DNA of 64,000 nucleotides from Pseudomonadota bacterium. GTDB lineage: Bacteria; Pseudomonadota; Gammaproteobacteria; Steroidobacterales; Steroidobacteraceae. Positions 9,288 to 17,965 of this stretch are shown here, one piece after another. The notes below the pieces were generated by a model. That model saw only the letters and a program-made list of their open reading frames with translations. It was not told the DNA's origin and made no database searches. The translations under genes and the position numbers were made by a program. Every line of letters starts with the position of its first letter. Position 1 is the stretch's first letter. Where the stretch lies: NCBI GenBank assembly GCA_018241425.1, contig JAFEDU010000004.1, forward strand, positions 124,001 to 188,000. The letters are read 5' to 3'.

Positions 9288-11879
9288 CTACGCAGCAGTC
9301 ACGGTTTCTTGTAGGTTTTTTACGGCAGCCGGAAGTTGACTCGCGGCAATCTCGTCGAGGCGCGCCCGCGCGGCAGCGTTGCCGCCGTCGGCCGCCATGC
9401 GGTACCAGTGAATCGCGTCGCGCCATTCGGCGTCGCTGCCAGCCCGCTCCGCGATCAGGTCACCGAGCGCGAGCTGCGCTGACTCGTTGCCGCGGGCGGC
9501 CGCGCTACGGTAGTAGTGCTCGGCCTGCGGCGAGTCCGGCATGACCCCGAAGCCGCGGCGCAGGCAGACGCCGAGGTTGTACTCGGCATCGGGATTACCC
9601 AGCGCGGCGGCCTTGCGCAGCAGCCGGACCGCCTCCGGGAAGCGCTCGGGCCGCTGCTGCGCCTCGAGGATCATCCCTGCCAGCAGCACCATGGCGGTTG
9701 CGTCCCCCGCTTCCGCCGCGCTTCCGAGCCAGTACTCGGCCTGCACCGCCGAGGATTGCACGCCCACCCCGCGGCGGTAGAAATCCCCGACGACCCGCTG
9801 GGCGGTCGGGTCCCCGCTCTCGGCCCCGCTCAGCCACAGCTGGAACAGCCGCTCCATCTGTTCGGGCTGCTCTCCGCCTGCGACGCCCATCTGGGTCAGC
9901 ACGCGGGTTGCGCCGCCATGACCCTGCTGCGCGGCGCGCTCGTACCAGACCGCGGCCTCGGCAAGATCCGCCTTGATGCCCTGTCCCGTGGCATAGGCGT
10001 CGCCCAGCCATGCCTGCGCAAACGCGTTGCCCGCCGACGCGGCGCGGTAGAACCAGCGGAATGCCTTGCGGAAGTCCTTGGCCCCGTGCTTGCCCTCCAG
10101 GTACCACAGCGCCAGTGTCGCCTGCGCGGTGGCGTCGCCGCGTGAGGCGTTGTCCACCAGCAGCGCGGCGACGCGCTCCTTCGGCGGGGCATGCGGGTTG
10201 CCGGAGTCGAGCAGTTCTGCGAGTCGGCAGGCGGCCGGGCTGCTGCCGAGCTCGGCCGCGCGTTGCAGCCAGCGCATGGCGAAGGCCGGGTTCTCGACCA
10301 CGTACGGGCTGCTGGTGAACTGCTCGTGCAGTGCCATCGCGGCGTTGACGCTGCCGGCATCCGCGGCCTGCTCGAGGAGCTCGAGAGCGCGCCGCACGTT
10401 CTTGCGCACGCCGAGTCCCTGGAGGTGCAGGAAGGCCAGGTTGTAGAGGCCCTCGTGAACGCCCTGCACGCCCGCCCGGGTATACCAGCGCGCCGCCTCC
10501 GCGTAGTCCTGGGGGACGTCGCGCCCGGTCGCATGGATGATGCCGAGCTCCAGGCTGGCGGCCCCGCTGCCCTTGTCGGACGCGTCCCGGTAGCCCTGCA
10601 GCGCAGCGGCAACATCCCGCGCCTGGCCCAGGCCGCGCATCTTGAGCGTGCCCAGATGGTAAAGCGCGCGGGTGTCGCCCTCGACCGCGGCGCGATTGAA
10701 CCAGTCGGCGGCGGCTTGAAAATCCTGGGGCAGTCCAAAGCCCTGCGCGTAGAGAGCCCCGAGGCGCTCGTAGGCCGCCGTGAACCCCTGCTCGGCGGCC
10801 TTGGTGGTCCAACGGGCTGCCTCGGTGGCATCGCGCGGCACGCCGCGGCCGGCGAGATAGCGCTGCCCGAGCCAGTACTGCGCCTCCGCATCCCCCAGTT
10901 CCGCGGCATCCCGGCACAACACCGCGGCTGTGTTGAAGTCCGGCTCCACGGCCTCGTCGAATAGCCGCACCAGCGCCAGCAACGCCTTGACGTGGCCACG
11001 CGCCACGGCACGCCGCAGCCAGGTCTCCGCGAGCGTCGGGTCCGGGTCGGTTCCCTGCCCGAGGCGATAGACCTCGCCGAGCTGGAACATGGCCGCCGGC
11101 TGACCGGCCTCGGCGGCCTCCTCCAGGAGAGCACGGGCCCGGGTGGGCTCAGGCGTGACGTCCCGACCGTGCAGCAGGAGCTGAGCCAGGCAGTGCTTGG
11201 CAGTGGCGTTTCCCTGCGCGGCGGCATGCTCGAACGCCTCGATGGCGCGGGGATTGTCGATCGCACCCCCGAAGCTGCCCGAGTGCAGCATGCCGAGGCC
11301 GAGCTGGCCGGAAACGTGATTCTGCTGCGCGGACGCATTGAACCACCGCAGCGCGGCCGACAGATCCCGCTCAACCCCCAGCCCCACGGCGCACTGGTAC
11401 CCGATGCGTGCCTGCGCGCCCGCATCCCCGGCTTCGGCCGCGGCCCGGTTCCACTGCGCGGCCTGGGCGGTGTCCTGGCGCACGGCCAGCCCCTGCGGGA
11501 ACATGCGCGCAAGCAACGAGTCGTCCGGCTCCTTCGACTCCATGCGCGCAAGCGCCGACGCCGACGCCGTTCGCGGCGCCGCGAGCCCGGTGAGCAGTAT
11601 CTCTCCCAGGCGCGCCTGGGCGGCCACCGACCCATGCCGTGCGGCCTCGCCGTACCAGCGCGTCGCCTCTACGAAGCTCTGCAGCACGCCCTCGCCGCGC
11701 TCGTACATCTGCGCCAGCTGCAGCTGTCCGTCGGCGTTACCCTGCTCCGCGAGCTCGCGGTACAGGAGGGCCGCATCGGCGTAGTTCTTATCGGCATAGG
11801 CGCGCTCGGCGCGCTCGGCGGTGGACCCACGCTTGCCGGAGAACGTCTTCGAGAGCAGCGAGCGTACGCCCACGCGCAT
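9288..11879 (-). CDS. large Sel1-repeat (TPR-like) protein
   Basis: This 863-residue protein is built almost entirely of Sel1-like repeats, about twenty units of roughly 36 residues on the pattern A..W...AA..G...A...LG..Y..G.GV..D...A. No signal peptide or membrane segment is clear. Sel1 repeats form alpha-solenoids that hold protein complexes together and often accompany envelope or secretion functions. It sits between hlyD (7 bp upstream) and tolC (17 bp downstream), so it is probably a dedicated part or chaperone of this exporter; that is inference. GGAGG lies directly against ATG 11879 but six bases before an in-frame GTG at 11873, so GTG may be the real start. Confidence 0.9.
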   Translation of the reverse strand: MRVGVRSLLSKTFSGKRGSTAERAERAYADKNYADAALLYRELAEQGNADGQLQLAQMYERGEGVLQSFVEATRWYGEAARHGSVAAQARLGEILLTGLAAPRTASASALARMESKEPDDSLLARMFPQGLAVRQDTAQAAQWNRAAAEAGDAGAQARIGYQCAVGLGVERDLSAALRWFNASAQQNHVSGQLGLGMLHSGSFGGAIDNPRAIEAFEHAAAQGNATAKHCLAQLLLHGRDVTPEPTRARALLEEAAEAGQPAAMFQLGEVYRLGQGTDPDPTLAETWLRRAVARGHVKALLALVRLFDEAVEPDFNTAAVLCRDAAELGDAEAQYWLGQRYLAGRGVPRDATEAARWTTKAAEQGFTAAYERLGALYAQGFGLPQDFQAAADWFNRAAVEGDTRALYHLGTLKMRGLGQARDVAAALQGYRDASDKGSGAASLELGIIHATGRDVPQDYAEAARWYTRAGVQGVHEGLYNLAFLHLQGLGVRKNVRRALELLEQAADAGSVNAAMALHEQFTSSPYVVENPAFAMRWLQRAAELGSSPAACRLAELLDSGNPHAPPKERVAALLVDNASRGDATAQATLALWYLEGKHGAKDFRKAFRWFYRAASAGNAFAQAWLGDAYATGQGIKADLAEAAVWYERAAQQGHGGATRVLTQMGVAGGEQPEQMERLFQLWLSGAESGDPTAQRVVGDFYRRGVGVQSSAVQAEYWLGSAAEAGDATAMVLLAGMILEAQQRPERFPEAVRLLRKAAALGNPDAEYNLGVCLRRGFGVMPDSPQAEHYYRSAAARGNESAQLALGDLIAERAGSDAEWRDAIHWYRMAADGGNAAARARLDEIAASQLPAAVKNLQETVTAA

Positions 11880-11885
11880 CCTCCG

Positions 11886-13283
11886 CTACGGCTCGCGCAT
11901 CGCCTGGGAGGTCGTGCGCAGGATGCCCTCCATCAGGTACGACATGATGGTCCGCTCGCCGACCATCACGTCGCCCGCGAGCGTATCGCCCGGCAGCAGC
12001 CGGAAGGACTTCGGAACGCCACGCAGGTGGGTGTCGGTGATTGCCACGTGCACCTTGAAGTAAGGCGTCGTCGGCTGATTGTTGTCATCAAGGGTGAAGG
12101 AGTTCTCGCTGACGCTCTTCACCACGCCTTTGACCGTGCCGTATTCCAGGTAGCGATACGCATCGAGTTTCATGCGGACTTCCTGGCCAACACGCACGAA
12201 TCCGATATCGGTCGACTGCACCTCGACGTCCGCGAACAGCGGGGCGTTTACCGGCATGAGTGTGAACAGAGGATCCGTACCGGGCGAGGTCGCATCCGTG
12301 CCGCCGCCCATGTAGACCGAGCCGGGCGACAGCTTTCCGACTTTGACGACGATCGCATCCTCGGGGGCGTCCAGGCTCACCAGATCCTGGAGCTTCTGCG
12401 CCTTTGAGAGCAGCTGCCGGGTCGCATCGAGGTCATTGCTGTCGGTGACCAGCTGGGTCCCGGTATCCGAGTACCACTTCTGGATATAGGCCTCGCGCTG
12501 CGCCTTGAGCGCGGACACCGTCTGCGCGTACTGGTCGATCTGCTGGCGCGCATCCACGAGCAGGCGCTGCATCTCTTCGCGGCTGTCGGTCGCCGACATC
12601 AGCTGCAGCTTGGATACGTAGCCCTGCGCCAGCAGCGGCTCATAGACCTTCACGACCTCGCCTGCGAGCTTGAGGCGCTCGGTGTACTGGCGGGTATCGG
12701 ACTTGTACTGGTCGACCTGAGCCTGTGCGCTGCGGATCTGGGAATCGAAGCTGCCGACGTTGGACTTATATTCCTCCTGGCGCTTGCGGTAGATGCCCTC
12801 CTGCAGCGACTGGTACTGGTTCTTGGCCGGGAACACCGGGATCTTCGTCGCGACCTCGGCGGACTCGCGCGCCACGACCGCTTCGTCGCTCGAGAGATGC
12901 TCCTTCAGCTGTGTGAGGTCTGCCTGCGTGAAGGTCGGGTCCAGGGTCGCCAGCGCCTGACCCTTCTTCACGAAGTCCCCCGCACGGACGTTGACCGCCT
13001 TGACGATGCCCGTGTTGTACGGGGAGACGTACAGCACGCCCTGGACGGGGGAGATCTTGCCCACGCCCTCGACAACGATGTCGACATTGATGACCGACGC
13101 CAGCACGACGATCAGGGTCAGGAACCCGACCAGCGCCCAGACGATCATGCTCTCGCGCCGCGGGGCCGTCTGCAGGATGACCGCCGCCGTCTCCGACTCG
13201 AATGCCCCGACCACGTCGCCCACGATGTCCGTGCGGCGGCGGGGCGTGAGCCAGCCCGGGCGCTGGGTGACTTCCGTGCCCAT
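11886..13283 (-). CDS. hlyD: HlyD-family periplasmic adaptor of type I secretion
   Basis: The 465-residue membrane-fusion protein has a cytoplasmic N-terminus of about 45 residues, one membrane span (about 47-68, WALVGFLTLIVVLASVI), a lipoyl half-motif (GIVKAVNVRAGDFVKKGQALATLDP), a long coiled-coil hairpin rich in Gln, Glu and Lys (about 110-310), the second lipoyl half and a C-terminal beta domain (VRVGQEVRMKLDAYRYLEYGTVKGVV). It bridges the ABC exporter and the TolC duct. Start ATG 13283 shares its A with the TGA of the ABC gene (TGATG), implying coupled translation. Confidence 0.94.
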   Translation of the reverse strand: MGTEVTQRPGWLTPRRRTDIVGDVVGAFESETAAVILQTAPRRESMIVWALVGFLTLIVVLASVINVDIVVEGVGKISPVQGVLYVSPYNTGIVKAVNVRAGDFVKKGQALATLDPTFTQADLTQLKEHLSSDEAVVARESAEVATKIPVFPAKNQYQSLQEGIYRKRQEEYKSNVGSFDSQIRSAQAQVDQYKSDTRQYTERLKLAGEVVKVYEPLLAQGYVSKLQLMSATDSREEMQRLLVDARQQIDQYAQTVSALKAQREAYIQKWYSDTGTQLVTDSNDLDATRQLLSKAQKLQDLVSLDAPEDAIVVKVGKLSPGSVYMGGGTDATSPGTDPLFTLMPVNAPLFADVEVQSTDIGFVRVGQEVRMKLDAYRYLEYGTVKGVVKSVSENSFTLDDNNQPTTPYFKVHVAITDTHLRGVPKSFRLLPGDTLAGDVMVGERTIMSYLMEGILRTTSQAMREP

Positions 13284-15526
13284 CAGGCTGACTCCTGCGC
13301 GATGAGTGCGACGTCGGACTTGTTCGGATCAAGGTGGCGGTTCTGCTGGTACCACATGTGCTTGTAGATATCGCAGCGACGCACCAGCTCCTCGTGAGTC
13401 CCCATGTCGTAGACCTTGCCGCGCTCCAGCACCAGGATCTGGTCGGCCTCTACCAGCATCGACAGGCGATGGGAGATGGTGATCACCGTCCGGCCCTTCG
13501 CCATGCGCTTGAGGTTCGCGTTGACGATCGCCTCGCTCTCCGCATCCAGAGCGCTGGTTGCCTCGTCGAATATCAGGACCGGCGGGTCGATCAGCAGCGC
13601 GCGGGCGATCGCGATGCGCTGCCGCTGGCCGCCTGACAAGTTGGTCGCGCCCTCCTCAAGCATGGTGTCGTAGCCACGCGGCAGGCGCTCGATGAACTCC
13701 TCGGCGCCGGCGAGCTGCGCGGCCCGAACGACGTCGATGAAGCTCGCGTCCGGACGGGCCATGGCGATGTTGTCGCGGATCGACCCGGAGAACAGGAAGT
13801 TCTCCTGAGGCACGACCCCGATGTTGTGCCGCAGATGCATCAGATCGATCTCGCGCAGGTCCATGCCGTCGATCTTGATCATCCCCTCGTAGCCCGTGCT
13901 CAGGCGCTGCAGGAGACGCGTCACGGTGGTCTTTCCCGAGCCGCTGCGCCCCATGATGCCGAGCACGGTGCCCCGGGGAACGGAGAAGGTGACGTCGTCC
14001 AATGCGTACGGCGCATCCGGGGAATAGCGGAAGCGCACGTCCTTGAAGGTGATCTCGCCCTTGATCGGCAGTTTCATGCCGTTGACCTGGGTCACTTCGG
14101 GCTTGGCGTTCATCACGGTGGCGACCTGGTGAATCGCGCCGCGCACCTCGGCCAGGTCCATCTGCATGGTCGCGATCGAGATCAGCGGCTGCGACATGCG
14201 CATCGATAGGAATGCAAATGCGACCAGTGCGCCAGGGGTGAGGATCATGTTGTTGGTGCCCGAGGTCCCGGTGCTCAGGATCATGTACGCGCCCAGGGCG
14301 AAGCACCCGGAGTACATGAGGCGCTGCAGCGGCAGGGTCAGCGTCTGCGGCCAGTTGGCGATGAGCCCCATCTCGTGCCGGGCGATGGCTGCCTCGGCGA
14401 CCTTCCGGTCCCACTCGCGCCGGCGCCGTCCCTCGAGCGACAGTGACTTGATGGTGCGCATGCCATGGAGGGTCTCCACCAGGTGCGCGGTCTTGGCGTG
14501 CTCGGCGACGACGACCTTGCGGTGGGCGCGCGCGAGGGGCGGCAGGTAGAGCAGCACCACCACGAAGATCAGCGCCGCGAGCGCGAACGCGATCAGCGCC
14601 AGGTGCCATTCGATGATCAGCATCACCGGGATGAGCCCCAGGAGCGGAACGGCGTCGAGGAAGGTACCGAACAGCTGCCCGGTCAGGAAGTACCGGATCT
14701 GCCAGATGTTGTGGAGCTTGCTCAGCACTTCGCCGGACGGGTTGTTCTCGAAGTAGTCCAGCGGCAGCTTCAGGAGCTTGTCCAGAATGTAGATGTTCAG
14801 GCGGCCGTCGATGCGGGTGGTGGCGACCTGCACCAGGTAGCGACGCATGTGCCCGATGATCATCTCGGTGACGATCATGATCAGGATGGCGGCGACCACG
14901 ACGTTCAGCGTCGGGTAGGACTGGTTCACGACCACGCGGTCGATGACGACCCTGAACAGGAATGGGGGTGCGATCGCGAATATCGTACTGGCGATCGCCG
15001 AGTACATGATGTCGCGGAAGATGCGCTTCTCGCGCATGACCTGGCCGAACAGCCAGGAAATGCTGAAAGGCTGCGTCTCGTCTGTGACGCCGTAGACGCG
15101 CTTGATGATGATGAGCTCGCCTTCCCACACTTCGGCGAGATGCAGCTCCTCGATGGCGACCAGCTCGGCTTCGGCGGCGGCAGGATCACGAATGATCGCC
15201 ACCGTGCCCTTCATGCGGTCGGCCTTGGCGCCCTCCAGCAGCAGTGCACCGCCGCCCTTGGCGCGCAGGATCGCCGGCAGCGTCTTGGAGAGGCGCGGCA
15301 GCTCGGCGAAGCTCAGGTGCAGTGACTTGGCCTCGAGCCCAAGTTCCCGCGCCATGGCGATCAGCGTGCCGGAGTCCGGCTCGCCGCTCTCCATGGAGAA
15401 TCGCCGCCGCAGCTGCTCCTCGCTGGTCTCGACCCCGAGTCTCGTGGCAACCGAGACCAGGGCCAGCAAGGTGCTCGAGGACACCTTGGGCGCGGCGTGC
15501 GCCCGGTGCGCATTTTTTTCGTTCAT
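13283..15526 (-). CDS. hlyB: HlyB-type ABC exporter with peptidase-like domain lacking Cys
   Basis: A 747-residue fused ABC transporter for type I secretion. Residues about 15-140 match the C39-like domain, but the catalytic Cys is absent (the region reads STLLALVSVATRLGVETSEEQL), as in HlyB, so it should bind rather than cleave its cargo. Then come a six-helix transmembrane domain (about 165-450) and an ATPase domain with Walker A GRSGSGKTT, signature LSGGQRQR, Walker B VLIFDEATSALD and the switch His in ISHRLS. This fits an unprocessed C-terminal-signal substrate such as the RTX protein at 27704. GGAG lies eight bases before ATG 15526. Confidence 0.95.
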   Translation of the reverse strand: MNEKNAHRAHAAPKVSSSTLLALVSVATRLGVETSEEQLRRRFSMESGEPDSGTLIAMARELGLEAKSLHLSFAELPRLSKTLPAILRAKGGGALLLEGAKADRMKGTVAIIRDPAAAEAELVAIEELHLAEVWEGELIIIKRVYGVTDETQPFSISWLFGQVMREKRIFRDIMYSAIASTIFAIAPPFLFRVVIDRVVVNQSYPTLNVVVAAILIMIVTEMIIGHMRRYLVQVATTRIDGRLNIYILDKLLKLPLDYFENNPSGEVLSKLHNIWQIRYFLTGQLFGTFLDAVPLLGLIPVMLIIEWHLALIAFALAALIFVVVLLYLPPLARAHRKVVVAEHAKTAHLVETLHGMRTIKSLSLEGRRRREWDRKVAEAAIARHEMGLIANWPQTLTLPLQRLMYSGCFALGAYMILSTGTSGTNNMILTPGALVAFAFLSMRMSQPLISIATMQMDLAEVRGAIHQVATVMNAKPEVTQVNGMKLPIKGEITFKDVRFRYSPDAPYALDDVTFSVPRGTVLGIMGRSGSGKTTVTRLLQRLSTGYEGMIKIDGMDLREIDLMHLRHNIGVVPQENFLFSGSIRDNIAMARPDASFIDVVRAAQLAGAEEFIERLPRGYDTMLEEGATNLSGGQRQRIAIARALLIDPPVLIFDEATSALDAESEAIVNANLKRMAKGRTVITISHRLSMLVEADQILVLERGKVYDMGTHEELVRRCDIYKHMWYQQNRHLDPNKSDVALIAQESA

Positions 15527-15609
15527 GATCGAGACTCCCCGGCGCCGCGGAGATCAGGTGCGATCCCCACGGACACCCGGCGCGCCCTCAGGCGACGCGC
15601 AAGCTGTTC

Positions 15610-15975
15610 TTACTCGATCAGGCCGTTCTTGCGAAGGATCCCGCGCAGCCGGGCCCATGCCGGCACCAGGGAGGCGGCCAGTACGCGCGCGTCTTCGCCC
15701 TTCTGGTCGGAAAACCATTCCTGCGCCGCGGCCACCTGCTCGGCCAGAGTGCGGGCGGCATACTCACGCTTGAGGCGGCCGACGGTGGCATAGCCCTCGA
15801 TCCAGGCCGCGACTTCCTTGCGCTCTTCCTTCGTCAGTGCGGAACTGAGTTCGTCGGTGAGCTTCGGATTGGCCTTGGGCATGCGACCGACAATCTCGTT
15901 CTTACCCTTCTTGTCGGCTGCGTCGTACTTGGTGCGGATGATCTGGATGATCTGATTGCGCTCGCGGAAGTGCAT
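15610..15975 (-). CDS. small helical protein at head of secretion operon
   Basis: A 121-residue, Lys/Arg/Glu-rich protein with no signal peptide or membrane segment: a charged N-terminus (MHFRERNQIIQIIRTKYDAADKKGK), a central TKEERKEVAAWIEGYATVGRLK and a C-terminus LRGILRKNGLIE. I do not recognise the family. AAAGGA precedes ATG 15975 at good spacing and codon use matches the neighbours, so the gene is probably real. It lies 83 bp upstream of the exporter gene on the same strand, so it may be the first gene of the type I operon, for example a cytosolic regulator or cargo-binding partner. That role is only positional inference. Confidence 0.7.
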   Translation of the reverse strand: MHFRERNQIIQIIRTKYDAADKKGKNEIVGRMPKANPKLTDELSSALTKEERKEVAAWIEGYATVGRLKREYAARTLAEQVAAAQEWFSDQKGEDARVLAASLVPAWARLRGILRKNGLIE

Positions 15976-16128
15976 TTCTTGTGTTTCCTTTTGGACCGGA
16001 GTCGGGCAATATATTGCCCGTGACTGCGGGGTCGGTCAAGGCGATATCGGCGCCCCCCTGCTGTCACATACGCGCAGCCATGAGATGCTGCACCGGTAAA
16101 ACCAACAACAAGCTTGGACTCACCAAGA

Positions 16129-17142
16129 ATGTCCGGACGAACTTCCACCGCATTGAGCTCGGTCCTGATTATGTTCACTGCGCTCTTCGCGCAGGCGAGC
16201 TGCGCTCAGGAGATCTGGTTCGGGCCGCCAGCCGCGCCCGAGGACTCGCGGCTGCACCGCGCGCTGGATCTCATGGACCTCTTTTCGCCGGAAGCGCAGT
16301 GGCAGCAGGCGGCAAGCCACGTGAAGGTGTTTCTCCTGGTCGGCTCCTATCTCAGCCGCGCTCCGCAGGAGGAGGTGAATCGCATCGTTGCCGACCTCAA
16401 CCGGCGCCACATTCCGATCGCCCTCGCCGTTGGGGTAATGAATGTCGGCCCGCGCGCAACCAATCCGCCATGCGGCGGCCTGGGAATGGTCGAGGGCTAT
16501 GGCATCCCCAAGCTCGCCCACATCCAGTCACAGAAGATCAAGCAGGCGGGCGGTGAGCTCAAGTACATCGCGATGGACGAGCCGGTGTGGTTCGGCCACT
16601 ACTTCGGGGGCAAGCCGGGCGGCCAGCCTGGATGCCACTCAAGCATCGCGCAGATTCTGTCCCTCATCAGGGAGCCACTCGCCGCGTACGCGGAGGAGTT
16701 CCCGGGAATCATCGTCGGTGACACCGAACCCACCGACATCGCCGAGCAGAGTCACTGGAGGGAAGACCTCACCGAGTGGGCGACCGGCTTCCGCGCGCAG
16801 ACCGGCCATCCACTGGCATTCACGCATCTCGACATACCCTTCAATCGGCCCGGCGAGGAAGGGTATGCAGTCGACTTCTTCCGCCAGGCGAAGAAGCTCA
16901 AGTCGGAGGGGCTGATTTCCGCGATCGGGATCATCTACGACGGCACACCAAAGGACGCCAGCGATGAGGCCTGGGTCCAGGACGCCAAGGCCCATATCCA
17001 CCTGCTGGAAGACAAGAACGGGCTGCGGCCCGACCAAGCCATCATCCAGTCCTGGCAGGCGTTCCCGGAGCACGTGCTGCCCGAGAGCGCCCCGGGCAGC
17101 CTCACGAGCCTAATTAACTTTTACGCCGCTCGCTCGAAATAG
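16129..17142 (+). CDS. secreted TIM-barrel-like protein, function unknown
   Basis: A 337-residue product with an N-terminal signal peptide (hydrophobic run TALSSVLIMFTALFAQASCA, probable cleavage after ASC-A). The mature part alternates short beta strands ending in acidic residues with helices: KVFLLVGSY, IPIALAVGV, YIAMDEPVW, GIIVGDTEPTD, LAFTHLDIPF, AIGIIYDG. This pattern suggests a (beta/alpha)8 barrel of the glycoside-hydrolase type, with Asp/Glu in MDEP and DTEP as possible catalytic acids. I cannot place it in a known GH family. ATG 16129 is chosen over an upstream in-frame TTG at 16114. It is followed 14 bp later by a sulfotransferase gene, so the two are probably co-expressed and act on related glycans. 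Confidence 0.72.
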   Translation: MSGRTSTALSSVLIMFTALFAQASCAQEIWFGPPAAPEDSRLHRALDLMDLFSPEAQWQQAASHVKVFLLVGSYLSRAPQEEVNRIVADLNRRHIPIALAVGVMNVGPRATNPPCGGLGMVEGYGIPKLAHIQSQKIKQAGGELKYIAMDEPVWFGHYFGGKPGGQPGCHSSIAQILSLIREPLAAYAEEFPGIIVGDTEPTDIAEQSHWREDLTEWATGFRAQTGHPLAFTHLDIPFNRPGEEGYAVDFFRQAKKLKSEGLISAIGIIYDGTPKDASDEAWVQDAKAHIHLLEDKNGLRPDQAIIQSWQAFPEHVLPESAPGSLTSLINFYAARSK

Positions 17143-17156
17143 GAACGGATCGCGCC

Positions 17157-17933
17157 ATGCCCAAGAGTCCTGTCTTCATCGTCGGTTCCCCGCGCTCGGG
17201 AACCAGCGCGCTGGTCAAAGCCCTCAAGACCATCGGCTACAACGGCTACAACGAGGGCAACTTCCTGCCGCTGCTGCGCATCATCGATCGCGCGGTGGAC
17301 AATCACTTCGCCACGTTCGGCAGGCCGAACCCAAACCAGCTTACGCCGCAGATCGATCAGGCAAAGCTCAAGAGCGGGATCGAGACCCTGTTCAAGCAGC
17401 TCACCGACCAGGCCCATCCCTACCCATTGTGGTTCGACAAGAGTGGCCACGCGGAGATGATTCCCGCGATCCCGATCCTGCGACAGCTGTGGCCCGATAG
17501 CGTCTATGTATTCTGCAAGCGGCGTGCGATCGAGAACATCGCCTCGCGCCTGAAGAAGTTCCCGGGCCATGACTTCGAGCGGCACTGCGCCGGCTGGGCC
17601 AAGATCATGGCCGCCTGGCGCACTACTCGCGAGCAGCTGCCGAGCCACGTATATCTTGAGGTGGACCAGCAGGACCTGATCCGGGACACCGATGCCATCT
17701 CAAAGCGGATTGCAACGCTGCTGCAGCTTGATGAGACGCAGCTGCGTACGCTGGTCAAGACCTTCAAGTCGCGCCGCCCCCAGGAAACGACCAAGGGCAG
17801 TGCCACGCAGATGCACTCGCCTGAGAGCCTCGGCTGGAGTGAGGCACAGATCGCCACCTTCCGCCGCCACTGCGGCGCGGAGATGGCCGCCTTCGGGTAC
17901 GGGCTAGGGACCGAGTACTACCAGGCCCGTTAG
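17157..17933 (+). CDS. sulfotransferase family protein
   Basis: The 258-residue protein starts MPKSPVFIVGSPRSGTSALVKAL, the P-loop-like 5'-phosphosulfate loop (PSB) that binds PAPS. FCKRRAIENIASRLKKFPG fits the 3'-phosphate-binding (PB) region. Such enzymes transfer sulfate from PAPS to a sugar hydroxyl or other acceptor, normally in the cytoplasm. No signal peptide is present. AGGA precedes the start. It is 14 bp after the TIM-barrel gene and converges on the sulfotransferase-like gene at 17966, separated by only 32 bp. The acceptor is unknown. Confidence 0.87.
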   Translation: MPKSPVFIVGSPRSGTSALVKALKTIGYNGYNEGNFLPLLRIIDRAVDNHFATFGRPNPNQLTPQIDQAKLKSGIETLFKQLTDQAHPYPLWFDKSGHAEMIPAIPILRQLWPDSVYVFCKRRAIENIASRLKKFPGHDFERHCAGWAKIMAAWRTTREQLPSHVYLEVDQQDLIRDTDAISKRIATLLQLDETQLRTLVKTFKSRRPQETTKGSATQMHSPESLGWSEAQIATFRRHCGAEMAAFGYGLGTEYYQAR

Positions 17934-17965
17934 CTTCGCCGGAGCCGCCGCTCCCGGCCGCGCCA

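Noticed and set aside
13283..15526. N-terminal domain of the ABC exporter as an active C39 peptidase
   Set aside because: The catalytic Cys is missing, so it is called a C39-like domain instead.
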